Source: WVYX01 sp039586815
GTDB taxonomy: Bacteria; Gemmatimonadota; Gemmatimonadetes; Gemmatimonadales; GWC2-71-9
Direction: 5' to 3'
DNA length: 30,173 nt
NCBI GenBank assembly: GCA_039586815.1
Contig: JBDHJR010000033.1
Span: 1-30,173, forward strand
Position numbers and translations under genes: made by a program. The first letter of the stretch is position 1. Each line of letters starts with the position of its first letter. The notes under the pieces are model-generated. The model searched no databases, was not told the origin of the DNA, and worked only from the letters and a program-made list of their open reading frames with translations. Below are positions 1 through 6,156 of the stretch, one piece after another.

Positions 1-366
1 GAGCGTATTGCCCGACAGCGTGAATGTGCCAACCGCGGCATCGCCGGGCGACGAGTCGTCGGTGATCGTGATGCTGTTGCCCGACACCGTCACCGTTCCG
101 CTCATGGACTCGGGGGTGCTGCCGGGCTCGGTCACACTGCCGGTGTAGCTCCCATCCGAAGCAACCGTGATCTGGAGCCGCGCACCGAACAGGAACGCGT
201 TGATCGTCTGCCCGGTGGCGTTGTCGGTGTACTGAATGCTGGTGGCGTTCCAGGTCCCGACCAGGTCCTCGATTGTGACGTTCTCCTGGGGGTCCGTGGA
301 GTCGCTGCAGCCTACGGCGAACCCGATGGCGAGCGCACCGGTCACCGCGATTCGCAGCAGTCTCAT
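1..366 (-). CDS. Lipoprotein with LVGTW motif, partial (C-terminus beyond window)
   Basis: Predicted outer-membrane or periplasmic lipoprotein of unknown function. The frame is open from the ATG at 366 to the window edge (122 codons), so the C-terminus is missing. Residues 1-20 are a type II signal peptide ending FAVGC, which gives a lipidated Cys20 followed by SDS. The next conserved block is VTIEDLVGTWNAT at about residues 28-40, then a Ser/Thr/Gly-rich beta-strand-like region. A GGAGG Shine-Dalgarno sits 7 nt before the ATG. The same Cys20 and DLVGTWNAT layout occurs in the two upstream genes (891-430 and 1525-1058), so this is the third member of a tandem family. The LVGTW motif recalls lipocalin-like small lipoproteins; that fold is an inference. 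Confidence 0.8.
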   Translation of the reverse strand, partial: MRLLRIAVTGALAIGFAVGCSDSTDPQENVTIEDLVGTWNATSIQYTDNATGQTINAFLFGARLQITVASDGSYTGSVTEPGSTPESMSGTVTVSGNSITITDDSSPGDAAVGTFTLSGNTL

Positions 367-429
367 TGGACTACCTCCTTCGGCCGTCTCAGGGCAACTT
401 CGGCGGCCGAGAGGTCACTGTCAACGCCG

Positions 430-891
430 CTACACGCGCACCACTACGAGGGTCACAGTAGCGGGCGTCGGGTTGTTGATCTGGTCGTCTGTGAAGTCGA
501 ACTCTTCGTCTTCGAAGAAGAGCGTCATGTTGTCGCCGCCGAATGCGAGAATCTCGAAGATGCCGGGATCCCCGCCGCCGGACGGCGTCGCTGTGATCAC
601 TCCATTGCTGACAGTCATCGTGCCTGTCTCGATCTCGGTCCCCTCCCCCGGCACCGAAACCGTCAGCGTGTACGCACCGCCATCCGTTATCGTGAACCCC
701 ACAGTGCCACCGAACTGGCCGATCAGATCGACGCCTTCCCCGCCACCCACCGGTGCGAAGGTGACCGCCGTGGCGTTCCACGTGCCCACCAGATCGGCGA
801 GCGTGACGTCCTCCGGGGCAATTGAGTCGCTGCACCCCACGGCGACGGCCGCGAGCGCGCCGAAGGCCGACAATCTACGTAGCGTTTTCAT
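430..891 (-). CDS. LVGTW-motif lipoprotein (tandem paralogue 2)
   Basis: Predicted lipoprotein of 153 aa, function unknown. I chose the ATG at 891 because GGAAGGAG lies 9 nt upstream and it gives a normal signal peptide; a GTG at 912 would put the Shine-Dalgarno inside the gene. The signal peptide ends VAVGC with Cys20 as lipidation site. DLVGTWNAT follows at about residues 32-40, then alternating hydrophobic and polar strands (GAYTLTVSVPG, GTMTVSNGVITATPS), an acidic FFEDEEFDFTDD segment and a short hydrophobic C-terminal strand (VTLVVVRV). It is clearly paralogous to the genes on either side, sharing the signal peptide, the LVGTW block and the FFEDEE-DFTDD segment. A small secreted beta-barrel is plausible but not shown. 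The upstream hairpin at 1003-1029 suggests it is transcribed separately from paralogue 3. Confidence 0.85.
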   Translation of the reverse strand: MKTLRRLSAFGALAAVAVGCSDSIAPEDVTLADLVGTWNATAVTFAPVGGGEGVDLIGQFGGTVGFTITDGGAYTLTVSVPGEGTEIETGTMTVSNGVITATPSGGGDPGIFEILAFGGDNMTLFFEDEEFDFTDDQINNPTPATVTLVVVRV

Positions 892-1002
892 CGTGCATCG
901 CTCCTTCCCCACCGTCTAGGAAGCCCGATCAACCCCCCTTTCTCAACCCGGATCACTAGAGGCGGGTTGCGGCGGCTGCCGCTCGCTGGCGCCCACGGCA
1001 AA

Positions 1003-1029
1003 GGGCCCCGCCGCCTGGCAGCGAGGCCC
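1003..1029 (-). terminator. Hairpin terminator after lipoprotein paralogue 3
   Basis: On the minus strand a 27-nt element folds into a nearly perfect GC-rich stem (GGGCCTCGCTGCC against GGCGGCGGGGCCC, two G-T wobbles), followed by a short TTT. It lies between the stop of the gene at 1058 and the start at 891, where a terminator is expected. The T-tract is short, so efficiency is uncertain. Confidence 0.6.
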
Positions 1030-1057
1030 ATGCTCCAATGTCTCGTGAGATCGGTGC

Positions 1058-1525
1058 CTACTGGCGCCGCAGCACGACCGTCAGCGTGGCAGGCGTCTCG
1101 TTGTCGACACTGTCGTCCGTGAAATCCCACTCCTCGTCTTCGAAGAAGACCGTCAGGCCGTCACCGGACAGCGACAGGATGTCGATTTGTTCCGGATCCT
1201 CCAGCGGGTCGGACGGCGTCGTGGTGATCACCCCATTGGCGACGGTCAGCGTGCCGGTCTCCACCTCGGGGGTCTCTCCCGGGGCCGCCGTGGTGATCGT
1301 GTAGGCGCCACCGGACGCGACCGTGATGCTCATGCTCACGCCGGGAATGTCGGGGATGGCGTCGAACGTCCCATCGCCGGCCACCTCATCGAAGGTCGCC
1401 CGCGTGGCGTTCCAGGTCCCCACCAGATCGTCGACCGTGACTTCCTCTGGTGCGGTCGAGTCACTGCACCCTGCCGCAACCGCGGCGAGCATCACACAGG
1501 CTGACAACGTTCGTAGCATCTTCAT
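1058..1525 (-). CDS. LVGTW-motif lipoprotein (tandem paralogue 3)
   Basis: Predicted lipoprotein of 155 aa, first of the tandem trio in transcription order. The ATG at 1525 gives a signal peptide MKMLRTLSACVMLAAVAAGC with Cys20 as the lipidated residue; GGAG is somewhat far upstream (about 15 nt) but GAGAGA lies closer. DLVGTWNAT is at about residues 32-40, TGTLTVANGVITTTPSDP in the middle, and FFEDEEWDFTDD plus a final TLTVVLRR strand at the C-terminus. Similarity to the gene at 430-891 is strong over the signal peptide, the LVGTW block and the C-terminal third, with a more divergent middle. This pattern fits tandem duplication with diversification of surface loops. The function is not recognised. 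Confidence 0.85.
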   Translation of the reverse strand: MKMLRTLSACVMLAAVAAGCSDSTAPEEVTVDDLVGTWNATRATFDEVAGDGTFDAIPDIPGVSMSITVASGGAYTITTAAPGETPEVETGTLTVANGVITTTPSDPLEDPEQIDILSLSGDGLTVFFEDEEWDFTDDSVDNETPATLTVVLRRQ

Positions 1526-1612
1526 GCTGTCTCTCTCTTTCTCCTGCCGTGGCTTGAACCGGATCGGACGGCCTAGGATGCCCAACCGGCGGCACCCATT
1601 CCGTAACTCAAG

Positions 1613-2893
1613 TCACGAAACCCGAGTAACCAGGTAGACGACCGCGGTGCCGCCCAGCAGGGCGAGTCCGACCCGGGAGAGCAGCAGCATCCGCCGGCTG
1701 GGCCGGTGCTGCGGGGCGACCTCGGGCGATGTCACGGCCTTGAGATTGAGGTACCCCAGCACCGGCGCGGTGAGGAAGGAGACGATGGTGGCGAAATCCA
1801 CCAACGAGGTGAGGTTTCCAACGAAGAGAGCCAGCACCAGAAGTGTGAGCAGCGCGAGCGCCGCCAGGGCGACCCAGTAGATCCTCCCCGCCGACGGCAC
1901 GTCGTGCTCGTCGCTGTGCCCCGACCGCAGGTTCACTACGGTCCGCTCGATGGCCCGCGGAAAGCCGTCCACCACCGTGATGGACGTCGAGAGCATGGTG
2001 GTGAGCACCGCCACCAGCACGACGGGGCGCATCCACTCACCCAGGGTGTGGCCGTACAGCTGCACCAACTGGGTCGAGAACACCGGTCCCGCGCCGCTGA
2101 ACTCCGTCCCGGAGCCGAACATCACACCCGCCCCCAGAATCAGGAAGCAAAACGCCAGGAAGCCGGTGCCTGCGTAACCGATGCCGAAGTCGAGACGCGC
2201 GTCGGCCACGCTGGCCCTGGCGCCGGCAGTCCGGTTCTTGGCCAGGGTCCAGAGGGAGCTCCACACGGATATGTCGATGGCCGAGGGCATCCACCCCACG
2301 AGCGCGAGAATGAAAGCGAACGACACAGCACCCTCTGCAATGCCGATCTCGGGGAGAAGAGAGAGCGTGGAGAACTCCACCCCACGCACCGCCACCACCG
2401 CCGCCGCGAGCGTGGACAGGGCCAGGGCCGCGAGGATCAGCTTCACGACGCGGTCGAGCAAGGGGAACTGCCCGATCCACAGGACCAGCGCGCACGCCAG
2501 CAGGAGCACGGCGCCCATCGCGAAGATCGGCCAGCTGAGTCCGAACGCGAAGTTGAGCAGATACCCGGTGAACAGGATGATCGCGGCCTGGATCACGACC
2601 GATGTCGATGCGGTGATAAAGAGGTAGAGCCACAGCGCCCAGCGGCCGATGTGCCGGTACCCTTCCACCAGGCTCATCCCTGTGGCGGCTGCGTAGCGCG
2701 GTCCGTACTCGAAGAACGGGTACTTGAGAATCAGGGCGAGCAGGATGACACCGGCGAGCCCCAGGCCCGCCATCGCGCCTGCGCGCGTGGACTGGACCAG
2801 GTGTGACACCCCGATGGCGGCGGCGGCCCACATGAGCCCGGGGCCGAAGTGGGCCCAGAAGCTCACCACGCGATCCTGGGAATGTCGGCTCAT
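1613..2893 (-). CDS. Nramp-related membrane transporter lacking canonical TM1 DPGN motif
   Basis: Polytopic inner-membrane protein of 426 aa with about 11 hydrophobic segments, of the Nramp (SLC11-like) superfamily. The N-terminal GPGLMWAAAAIGVSHLVQ corresponds to TM1, where true Nramp metal transporters have GPG...DPGN; here GVSHL replaces DPGN. The second half-site carries GWMPSAIDISVW in place of the usual MPHN-type TM6 motif. From family knowledge this is a widespread Nramp-like clade, including Bacteroidetes members, whose substrate is not established. Mn2+ or Fe2+ transport should therefore not be assumed. I prefer the ATG at 2893, because the TTG at 2929 lies against the terminator hairpin of the upstream gene; the Shine-Dalgarno is weak. 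It sits alone between that terminator and the lipoprotein cluster. Confidence 0.85.
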   Translation of the reverse strand: MSRHSQDRVVSFWAHFGPGLMWAAAAIGVSHLVQSTRAGAMAGLGLAGVILLALILKYPFFEYGPRYAAATGMSLVEGYRHIGRWALWLYLFITASTSVVIQAAIILFTGYLLNFAFGLSWPIFAMGAVLLLACALVLWIGQFPLLDRVVKLILAALALSTLAAAVVAVRGVEFSTLSLLPEIGIAEGAVSFAFILALVGWMPSAIDISVWSSLWTLAKNRTAGARASVADARLDFGIGYAGTGFLAFCFLILGAGVMFGSGTEFSGAGPVFSTQLVQLYGHTLGEWMRPVVLVAVLTTMLSTSITVVDGFPRAIERTVVNLRSGHSDEHDVPSAGRIYWVALAALALLTLLVLALFVGNLTSLVDFATIVSFLTAPVLGYLNLKAVTSPEVAPQHRPSRRMLLLSRVGLALLGGTAVVYLVTRVS

Positions 2894-2923
2894 GAGGTCC
2901 GTAACGTTGCACCGGGTGGGGGA

Positions 2924-2960
2924 AAACAAAAGGCCCCGCGCCGTGCTTCACGCGGGGCCT
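2924..2960 (-). terminator. Rho-independent terminator of the sigma/anti-sigma/DUF4097 operon
   Basis: A perfect 10-bp stem (AGGCCCCGCG at 2931-2940, CGCGGGGCCT at 2951-2960) encloses a 10-nt loop. On the minus strand it is followed by TTTTGTTTT. It lies just after the stop codon at 2993 and before the start of the Nramp-like gene, closing the upstream operon. Confidence 0.9.
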
Positions 2961-2992
2961 TCCGCCGGGCGAGCCGGCCCATGCTGCAACCG

Positions 2993-3946
2993 CTAGTGAT
3001 TGCGCTCCGCGTCCTCGAGGTCCATACCCCTCTCGAGGTACAGCAGCTCGATGTCGCCGTCGAACGCGTCGATCTCCATCTCCGCCCCGCCCTCACCCAG
3101 CGTGAAGCTTATGTGCCGGCCGCGAATCCGCTCCGGCAGCGTGACCTCGAAGTCGCCCGAGTACTCGCCGTCGAACGTTGCGATGGTCACCCGGACGTTG
3201 GAGTTCTGTGGGATGAGCACCGTCACATCACCGTCGTGGGTGTTGAACGTGTAGAGCCCCTGCGGCTCCAGCGCGCCGGCGAACCAGAGGTCACCGTCCA
3301 CCGAGAGTGCCTCGACGTTGGCCGACTGGACGTTACCGAGCTTGATGTCGCCGTCGGTGGTCTCAAGCTTCATGTTCCCCGAGGAGTTCTCCACCGTCAC
3401 GTCCCCGTCGATCGAGGTCACCTGGATCTCGCCGCCAGCGTCATTCAGCGTAACGTCGCCCTCCACGGCCCGCACCGTCACGCGACCCCGGCCGCCGATC
3501 ACGTCCACGTCGCCCTCACCGACCTTGATCAGAACCTGGCTCTCGGATCCGTGCACCGTGACGTCGGTGAACGGTCCCCCCAGCTCGAGGGCCATGCTCG
3601 CCGGCATCGTGATCTCGTATTCCACGATCGACGGATTGCGCGGCGAATCATACTCGACATGGACATTGTCCTCTTCAATCTCCACGTCGAAGTCGTCCGC
3701 GAAGCGGCGCCACGACTCGGCCCGCACCAGGTAGCCCCCGGAAACCCGGTCCACGGCGATGGCGTCGCGGCGGGAATGCTCGGCGCGGATCCGCACCTCG
3801 TTGCGCGACCAGGTGCGCACGATGATCTCGCCCGAAAAGTTGCTCACGGAGAGGCGCTCGCTCGGATCGACTGCGAACGTGGTGTCCGTATCCTGTACCG
3901 GCGCCATAGTCAGAAGTGCACCGGTGAGTAGCAGTTGGGTCAGCAT
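2993..3946 (-). CDS. Secreted DUF4097 beta-helix-like protein
   Basis: Extracytoplasmic protein of 317 aa in the DUF4097 family. The N-terminal hydrophobic stretch (MLTQLLLTGALLTMAPVQ) is a probable signal peptide. Most of the remainder is a repeat of short strands of the type GDVTV, EGDVTL, DGDVTV, DGDIKL, DGDLWF, DGDVTV and FDGDIEL, typical of the DUF4097 right-handed beta-solenoid. The start at 3946 has AAGGAG 8 nt upstream; an upstream in-frame start would overlap the anti-sigma gene. It is 16 nt after the anti-sigma stop, so it is the third gene of the sigma/anti-sigma operon. DUF4097 proteins often accompany such regulators. A role as envelope-stress sensor or effector is inferred from this position, and the biochemical activity is unknown. 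Confidence 0.9.
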   Translation of the reverse strand: MLTQLLLTGALLTMAPVQDTDTTFAVDPSERLSVSNFSGEIIVRTWSRNEVRIRAEHSRRDAIAVDRVSGGYLVRAESWRRFADDFDVEIEEDNVHVEYDSPRNPSIVEYEITMPASMALELGGPFTDVTVHGSESQVLIKVGEGDVDVIGGRGRVTVRAVEGDVTLNDAGGEIQVTSIDGDVTVENSSGNMKLETTDGDIKLGNVQSANVEALSVDGDLWFAGALEPQGLYTFNTHDGDVTVLIPQNSNVRVTIATFDGEYSGDFEVTLPERIRGRHISFTLGEGGAEMEIDAFDGDIELLYLERGMDLEDAERNH

Positions 3947-3962
3947 GGGTCGTGCTCCTTCG

Positions 3963-4622
3963 TTAGCTCTGCTGCGCCGCACTCGCGAACGATACGCTCC
4001 GCAGCAGTGTGAGTTTCCGTCTCATCATCCCCGCGTAGTGGTCCGCCAGGTAGTCGCTGCTGGGATCGTTGGCCAGCGCGTCCCGCGCCTCCGTGATCGC
4101 ACGGTCGATCACCTCGAGCTTCTCCCGCAGCACGCGCACGGTGGCCGTGTCGAGGCCACCCTCGTTCTCGAGCAGCGCCCGCTCCAGGTCGGCGATCGCG
4201 CCGCCGTAGCGCTCGGCCGCCAACACGGCCCCTTGCTGCGCGGGCCCTGCGGCGGGCGACATCCGCGCCACCACGACCGGCTGGGCCTCGGGAGCCGTCG
4301 CTCGCGCCAGCCACCAGCTCCCACTCGCCACGGCGGCGAGCAGAATGCCCGCAGCCAGGGCCTGTGGAACCCGGAAGGCAACGCGCCGGCGGCCGGCCCT
4401 GCCATGCCCTTTCCGGATCTCACCGGCGATGCGCGGCCACACGTCGACCCGCGGCTGCCGGCCCGGGAAGGTGGCGGCCCACGACCGCACCCCCTCGAGC
4501 TGCGCCAGCGCGCCGCGGCACTCCTCGCAGCGCGCGAGGTGCGCCGTGAGCGCGTCACGCCGCTCGTCGTCCAGCTCGCCGTCGAGGTAGGCCGACAGGT
4601 GTTCGGTCCACTGGTCACTCAT
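3963..4622 (-). CDS. Zinc-finger anti-sigma factor (zf-HC2 type), single-pass membrane protein
   Basis: Anti-sigma factor of 219 aa expected to hold the adjacent ECF sigma factor inactive at the inner membrane. The N-terminal anti-sigma domain carries the zinc-binding H-x3-C-x2-C signature (His28, Cys32, Cys35 in HLARCEEC), preceded by LSAYLDGELDDERR, typical of this family. A single transmembrane helix follows at about residues 88-108 (ALAAGILLAAVASGSWWLA). The periplasmic C-terminal part is predicted helical, with charged heptad-like stretches (ERYGGAIADLERALLENEGG...LREKLEVIDRAI) that could mediate sensing or dimerisation. It starts 12 nt after the sigma stop codon, so the two are co-transcribed and probably co-translated. 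The signal it responds to cannot be read from sequence. Confidence 0.93.
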   Translation of the reverse strand: MSDQWTEHLSAYLDGELDDERRDALTAHLARCEECRGALAQLEGVRSWAATFPGRQPRVDVWPRIAGEIRKGHGRAGRRRVAFRVPQALAAGILLAAVASGSWWLARATAPEAQPVVVARMSPAAGPAQQGAVLAAERYGGAIADLERALLENEGGLDTATVRVLREKLEVIDRAITEARDALANDPSSDYLADHYAGMMRRKLTLLRSVSFASAAQQS

Positions 4623-4634
4623 CGTCCAGCCCCC

Positions 4635-5189
4635 TCATGCCTCGAAGTACCCGCGCAGCGCCATGCGCGCGTGGTGCAACTGTGATCGCGAGGTCCCGGG
4701 CGAGATTCCCAGCATCTCGCCGATCTCGTGGTGCTTGTATCCCGCCATGTCATGCAGCACGAATACCTCACGCGCTCTTTCCGGTAGTCGATCCACCGCC
4801 GCCTCCACATCCACCTTGAGCGCCGGCGTCATTGGCCCGCTCGATGCGGTCGCGAGATCCAGCTGCGATCCCGAGTGCCGGACCGCCCAAGTCTGCCGCT
4901 CCTGGCGTCGCCGCAGGATCACGTTCGTCGCGAGCCGATGCAGCCAGGTCGAGAAGGCCGCCTGCCCCTTGAACGTGTCCAGCTTCTGCCACACGCGGAT
5001 GAAGACCTCCTGAAGCACGTCCTCGATGTCGTCGTGGCCCATCAGCCACCGGGCCAGCGACGTCATGCGCCCCACGTGTCGCCGGTAGAGCCGCTCGAAC
5101 GCCTGGCTGTCGCCGCTGACGGCAAACTCTACGTCGATGGCGTCCTGGTCCCCTCGGGCCCGTTCGAGGTCGTTAGTCAGGATTCGCAC
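4635..5189 (-). CDS. ECF-type RNA polymerase sigma factor
   Basis: Extracytoplasmic-function sigma factor with region 2 (AFERLYRRHVGRM... DIEDVLQEVFIRVWQKLDTF, with the FSTWLHRLATN segment of region 2.4) and region 4 (AVDRLPERAREVFVLHDMAGYKHHEIGEMLG, HTH SPGTSRSQLHHARMALR). Regions 1.1 and 3 are absent, as usual for ECF factors. The frame is open upstream to an ATG at 5303. I prefer the GTG at 5189, which gives 184 aa, the normal ECF length, and follows a GGAG-containing purine stretch; the first 38 codons of the longer form look unlike protein. The start is the least certain point. The neighbouring anti-sigma and DUF4097 genes make this an autoregulated envelope-response operon by analogy with the class. 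Confidence 0.92.
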   Translation of the reverse strand: MRILTNDLERARGDQDAIDVEFAVSGDSQAFERLYRRHVGRMTSLARWLMGHDDIEDVLQEVFIRVWQKLDTFKGQAAFSTWLHRLATNVILRRRQERQTWAVRHSGSQLDLATASSGPMTPALKVDVEAAVDRLPERAREVFVLHDMAGYKHHEIGEMLGISPGTSRSQLHHARMALRGYFEA

Positions 5190-5191
5190 TC

Positions 5192-5215
5192 CGCTCCGGC
5201 CGTTTCGCTCCGGCC
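5192..5215. repeat. Direct repeat of a 10-mer just upstream of the sigma gene
   Basis: CGCTCCGGCC occurs twice, at 5192-5201 and 5206-5215, separated by GTTT (period 14). It lies immediately upstream of the preferred sigma start and could be a binding site or part of the leader. No factor can be assigned. Confidence 0.45.
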
Positions 5216-5337
5216 TGTTTGATACGCCGAGTGTGGGAAATGCTGCCTCGGGGGGTGGATGCGCAACCGCCATCCCAGCGTCCGGCGGTACAAGTTGCTG
5301 CAATTCAAGAAGTTACACTCGCAGCCCGAGAGCCAAG

Positions 5338-5377
5338 AAGCGGACGGGCGGATCGCTCCGATCCGCTCCGTCCGCTT
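5338..5377 (-). terminator. Long hairpin downstream of sdhB, probable terminator
   Basis: An 18-bp stem with one bulged base (AAGCGGACGG and GCGGATCG on one side, CGATCCGC and CCGTCCGCTT on the other) and a 3-nt loop lies 27 nt after the sdhB stop. The minus-strand sequence after it has only CTT rather than a T-run, so it may be a weak intrinsic terminator or an mRNA 3'-end stabiliser. Confidence 0.65.
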
Positions 5378-5403
5378 CGCGCTCCCCGCCGGGCCCGACC
5401 GGC

Positions 5404-6156
5404 TTACGTGCTGCTGGCCGAGACCGCCGAGCCGAACAGGTCGCGGTTCAGCCGCGCAATGAAGTCGAGGCTGATCTCCGCCGGACACACCGCGTGGCAC
5501 TCGCCGTGGTTGGTGCACGGGCCGAAGCCCTCTTCGTCGTGCTGCGCGATCGCCCGCAGCACTCGCTCACGCTGCTCGGGCCGGCCCTGGGGCAGCAGCC
5601 CCAGTTGACCCACCTTGGCCGACACGAACAGCATTGCCGAGGCGTTGGGGCAGGCCGCCACGCACGCCCCGCATCCAATACACGCCGCGCCGTCCATGGC
5701 CAGATCGGCGTTCTCCTTGCGGATCGGGATCGCGTTCGCGTCGGGCGCCGCACCGGTGCGCACCGAGACGAAGCCTCCCACCTGCATGATGCGGTCGAAC
5801 GCGCCGCGGTCCACCACGAGGTCCTTGAGCACTGGGAATGCCCGTGCACGCCAGGGCTCGATCCAAATCTCGTCACCCTGCTCGAAGTGACGCATGTGGA
5901 GCTGGCACGTAGCCGCGCCATGCTGCGGGCCGTGAGGAAACCGATTGATCACGAGCCCGCACATGCCGCAGATGCCCTCGCGGCAGTCGCTGTCGAATGC
6001 GATCGGCTCCTCGCCCTGCTCGGTGAGATCCTCGTTCAGGATGTCGAGCATCTCCAGGAAGGACGCGTGCTCGCTGATGCCCTTCGCCTCGTAGCGGACG
6101 AAGCGTCCCGTGTCGGTCGGGCTGGCCTGGCGCCAGACATGTAGGATGAGGTCCAT
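5404..6156 (-). CDS. sdhB: Succinate dehydrogenase iron-sulfur subunit
   Basis: Iron-sulfur subunit of complex II (250 aa), passing electrons from the FAD of SdhA to menaquinone at the membrane subunit. The N-terminal ferredoxin-like domain has the [2Fe-2S] ligands in CREGICGMCG plus the later Cys in ATCQLH. The C-terminal domain has the cysteine clusters CIGCGACVAACPNAS and CTNHGECHAVCP for the [4Fe-4S] and [3Fe-4S] centres. The family matches the non-classical type-B enzymes of Bacteroidetes and Epsilonproteobacteria. The start MDLILHVW at 6156 overlaps the sdhA stop by one base (TAATG), which implies translational coupling; longer in-frame starts would lie inside sdhA. A menaquinone partner is inferred from the enzyme type. 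Confidence 0.97.
   Translation of the reverse strand: MDLILHVWRQASPTDTGRFVRYEAKGISEHASFLEMLDILNEDLTEQGEEPIAFDSDCREGICGMCGLVINRFPHGPQHGAATCQLHMRHFEQGDEIWIEPWRARAFPVLKDLVVDRGAFDRIMQVGGFVSVRTGAAPDANAIPIRKENADLAMDGAACIGCGACVAACPNASAMLFVSAKVGQLGLLPQGRPEQRERVLRAIAQHDEEGFGPCTNHGECHAVCPAEISLDFIARLNRDLFGSAVSASST

Noticed and set aside
1706..3931. Two long plus-strand open frames opposite the Nramp-like and DUF4097 genes
   Set aside because: They are rich in His, Arg, Pro and Gly without domains, and lie antisense to well-supported genes.
5190..5303. N-terminal 38-codon extension of the sigma factor
   Set aside because: The sequence has no sigma features and would exceed normal ECF length; a GTG at 5189 is preferred, though not proven.
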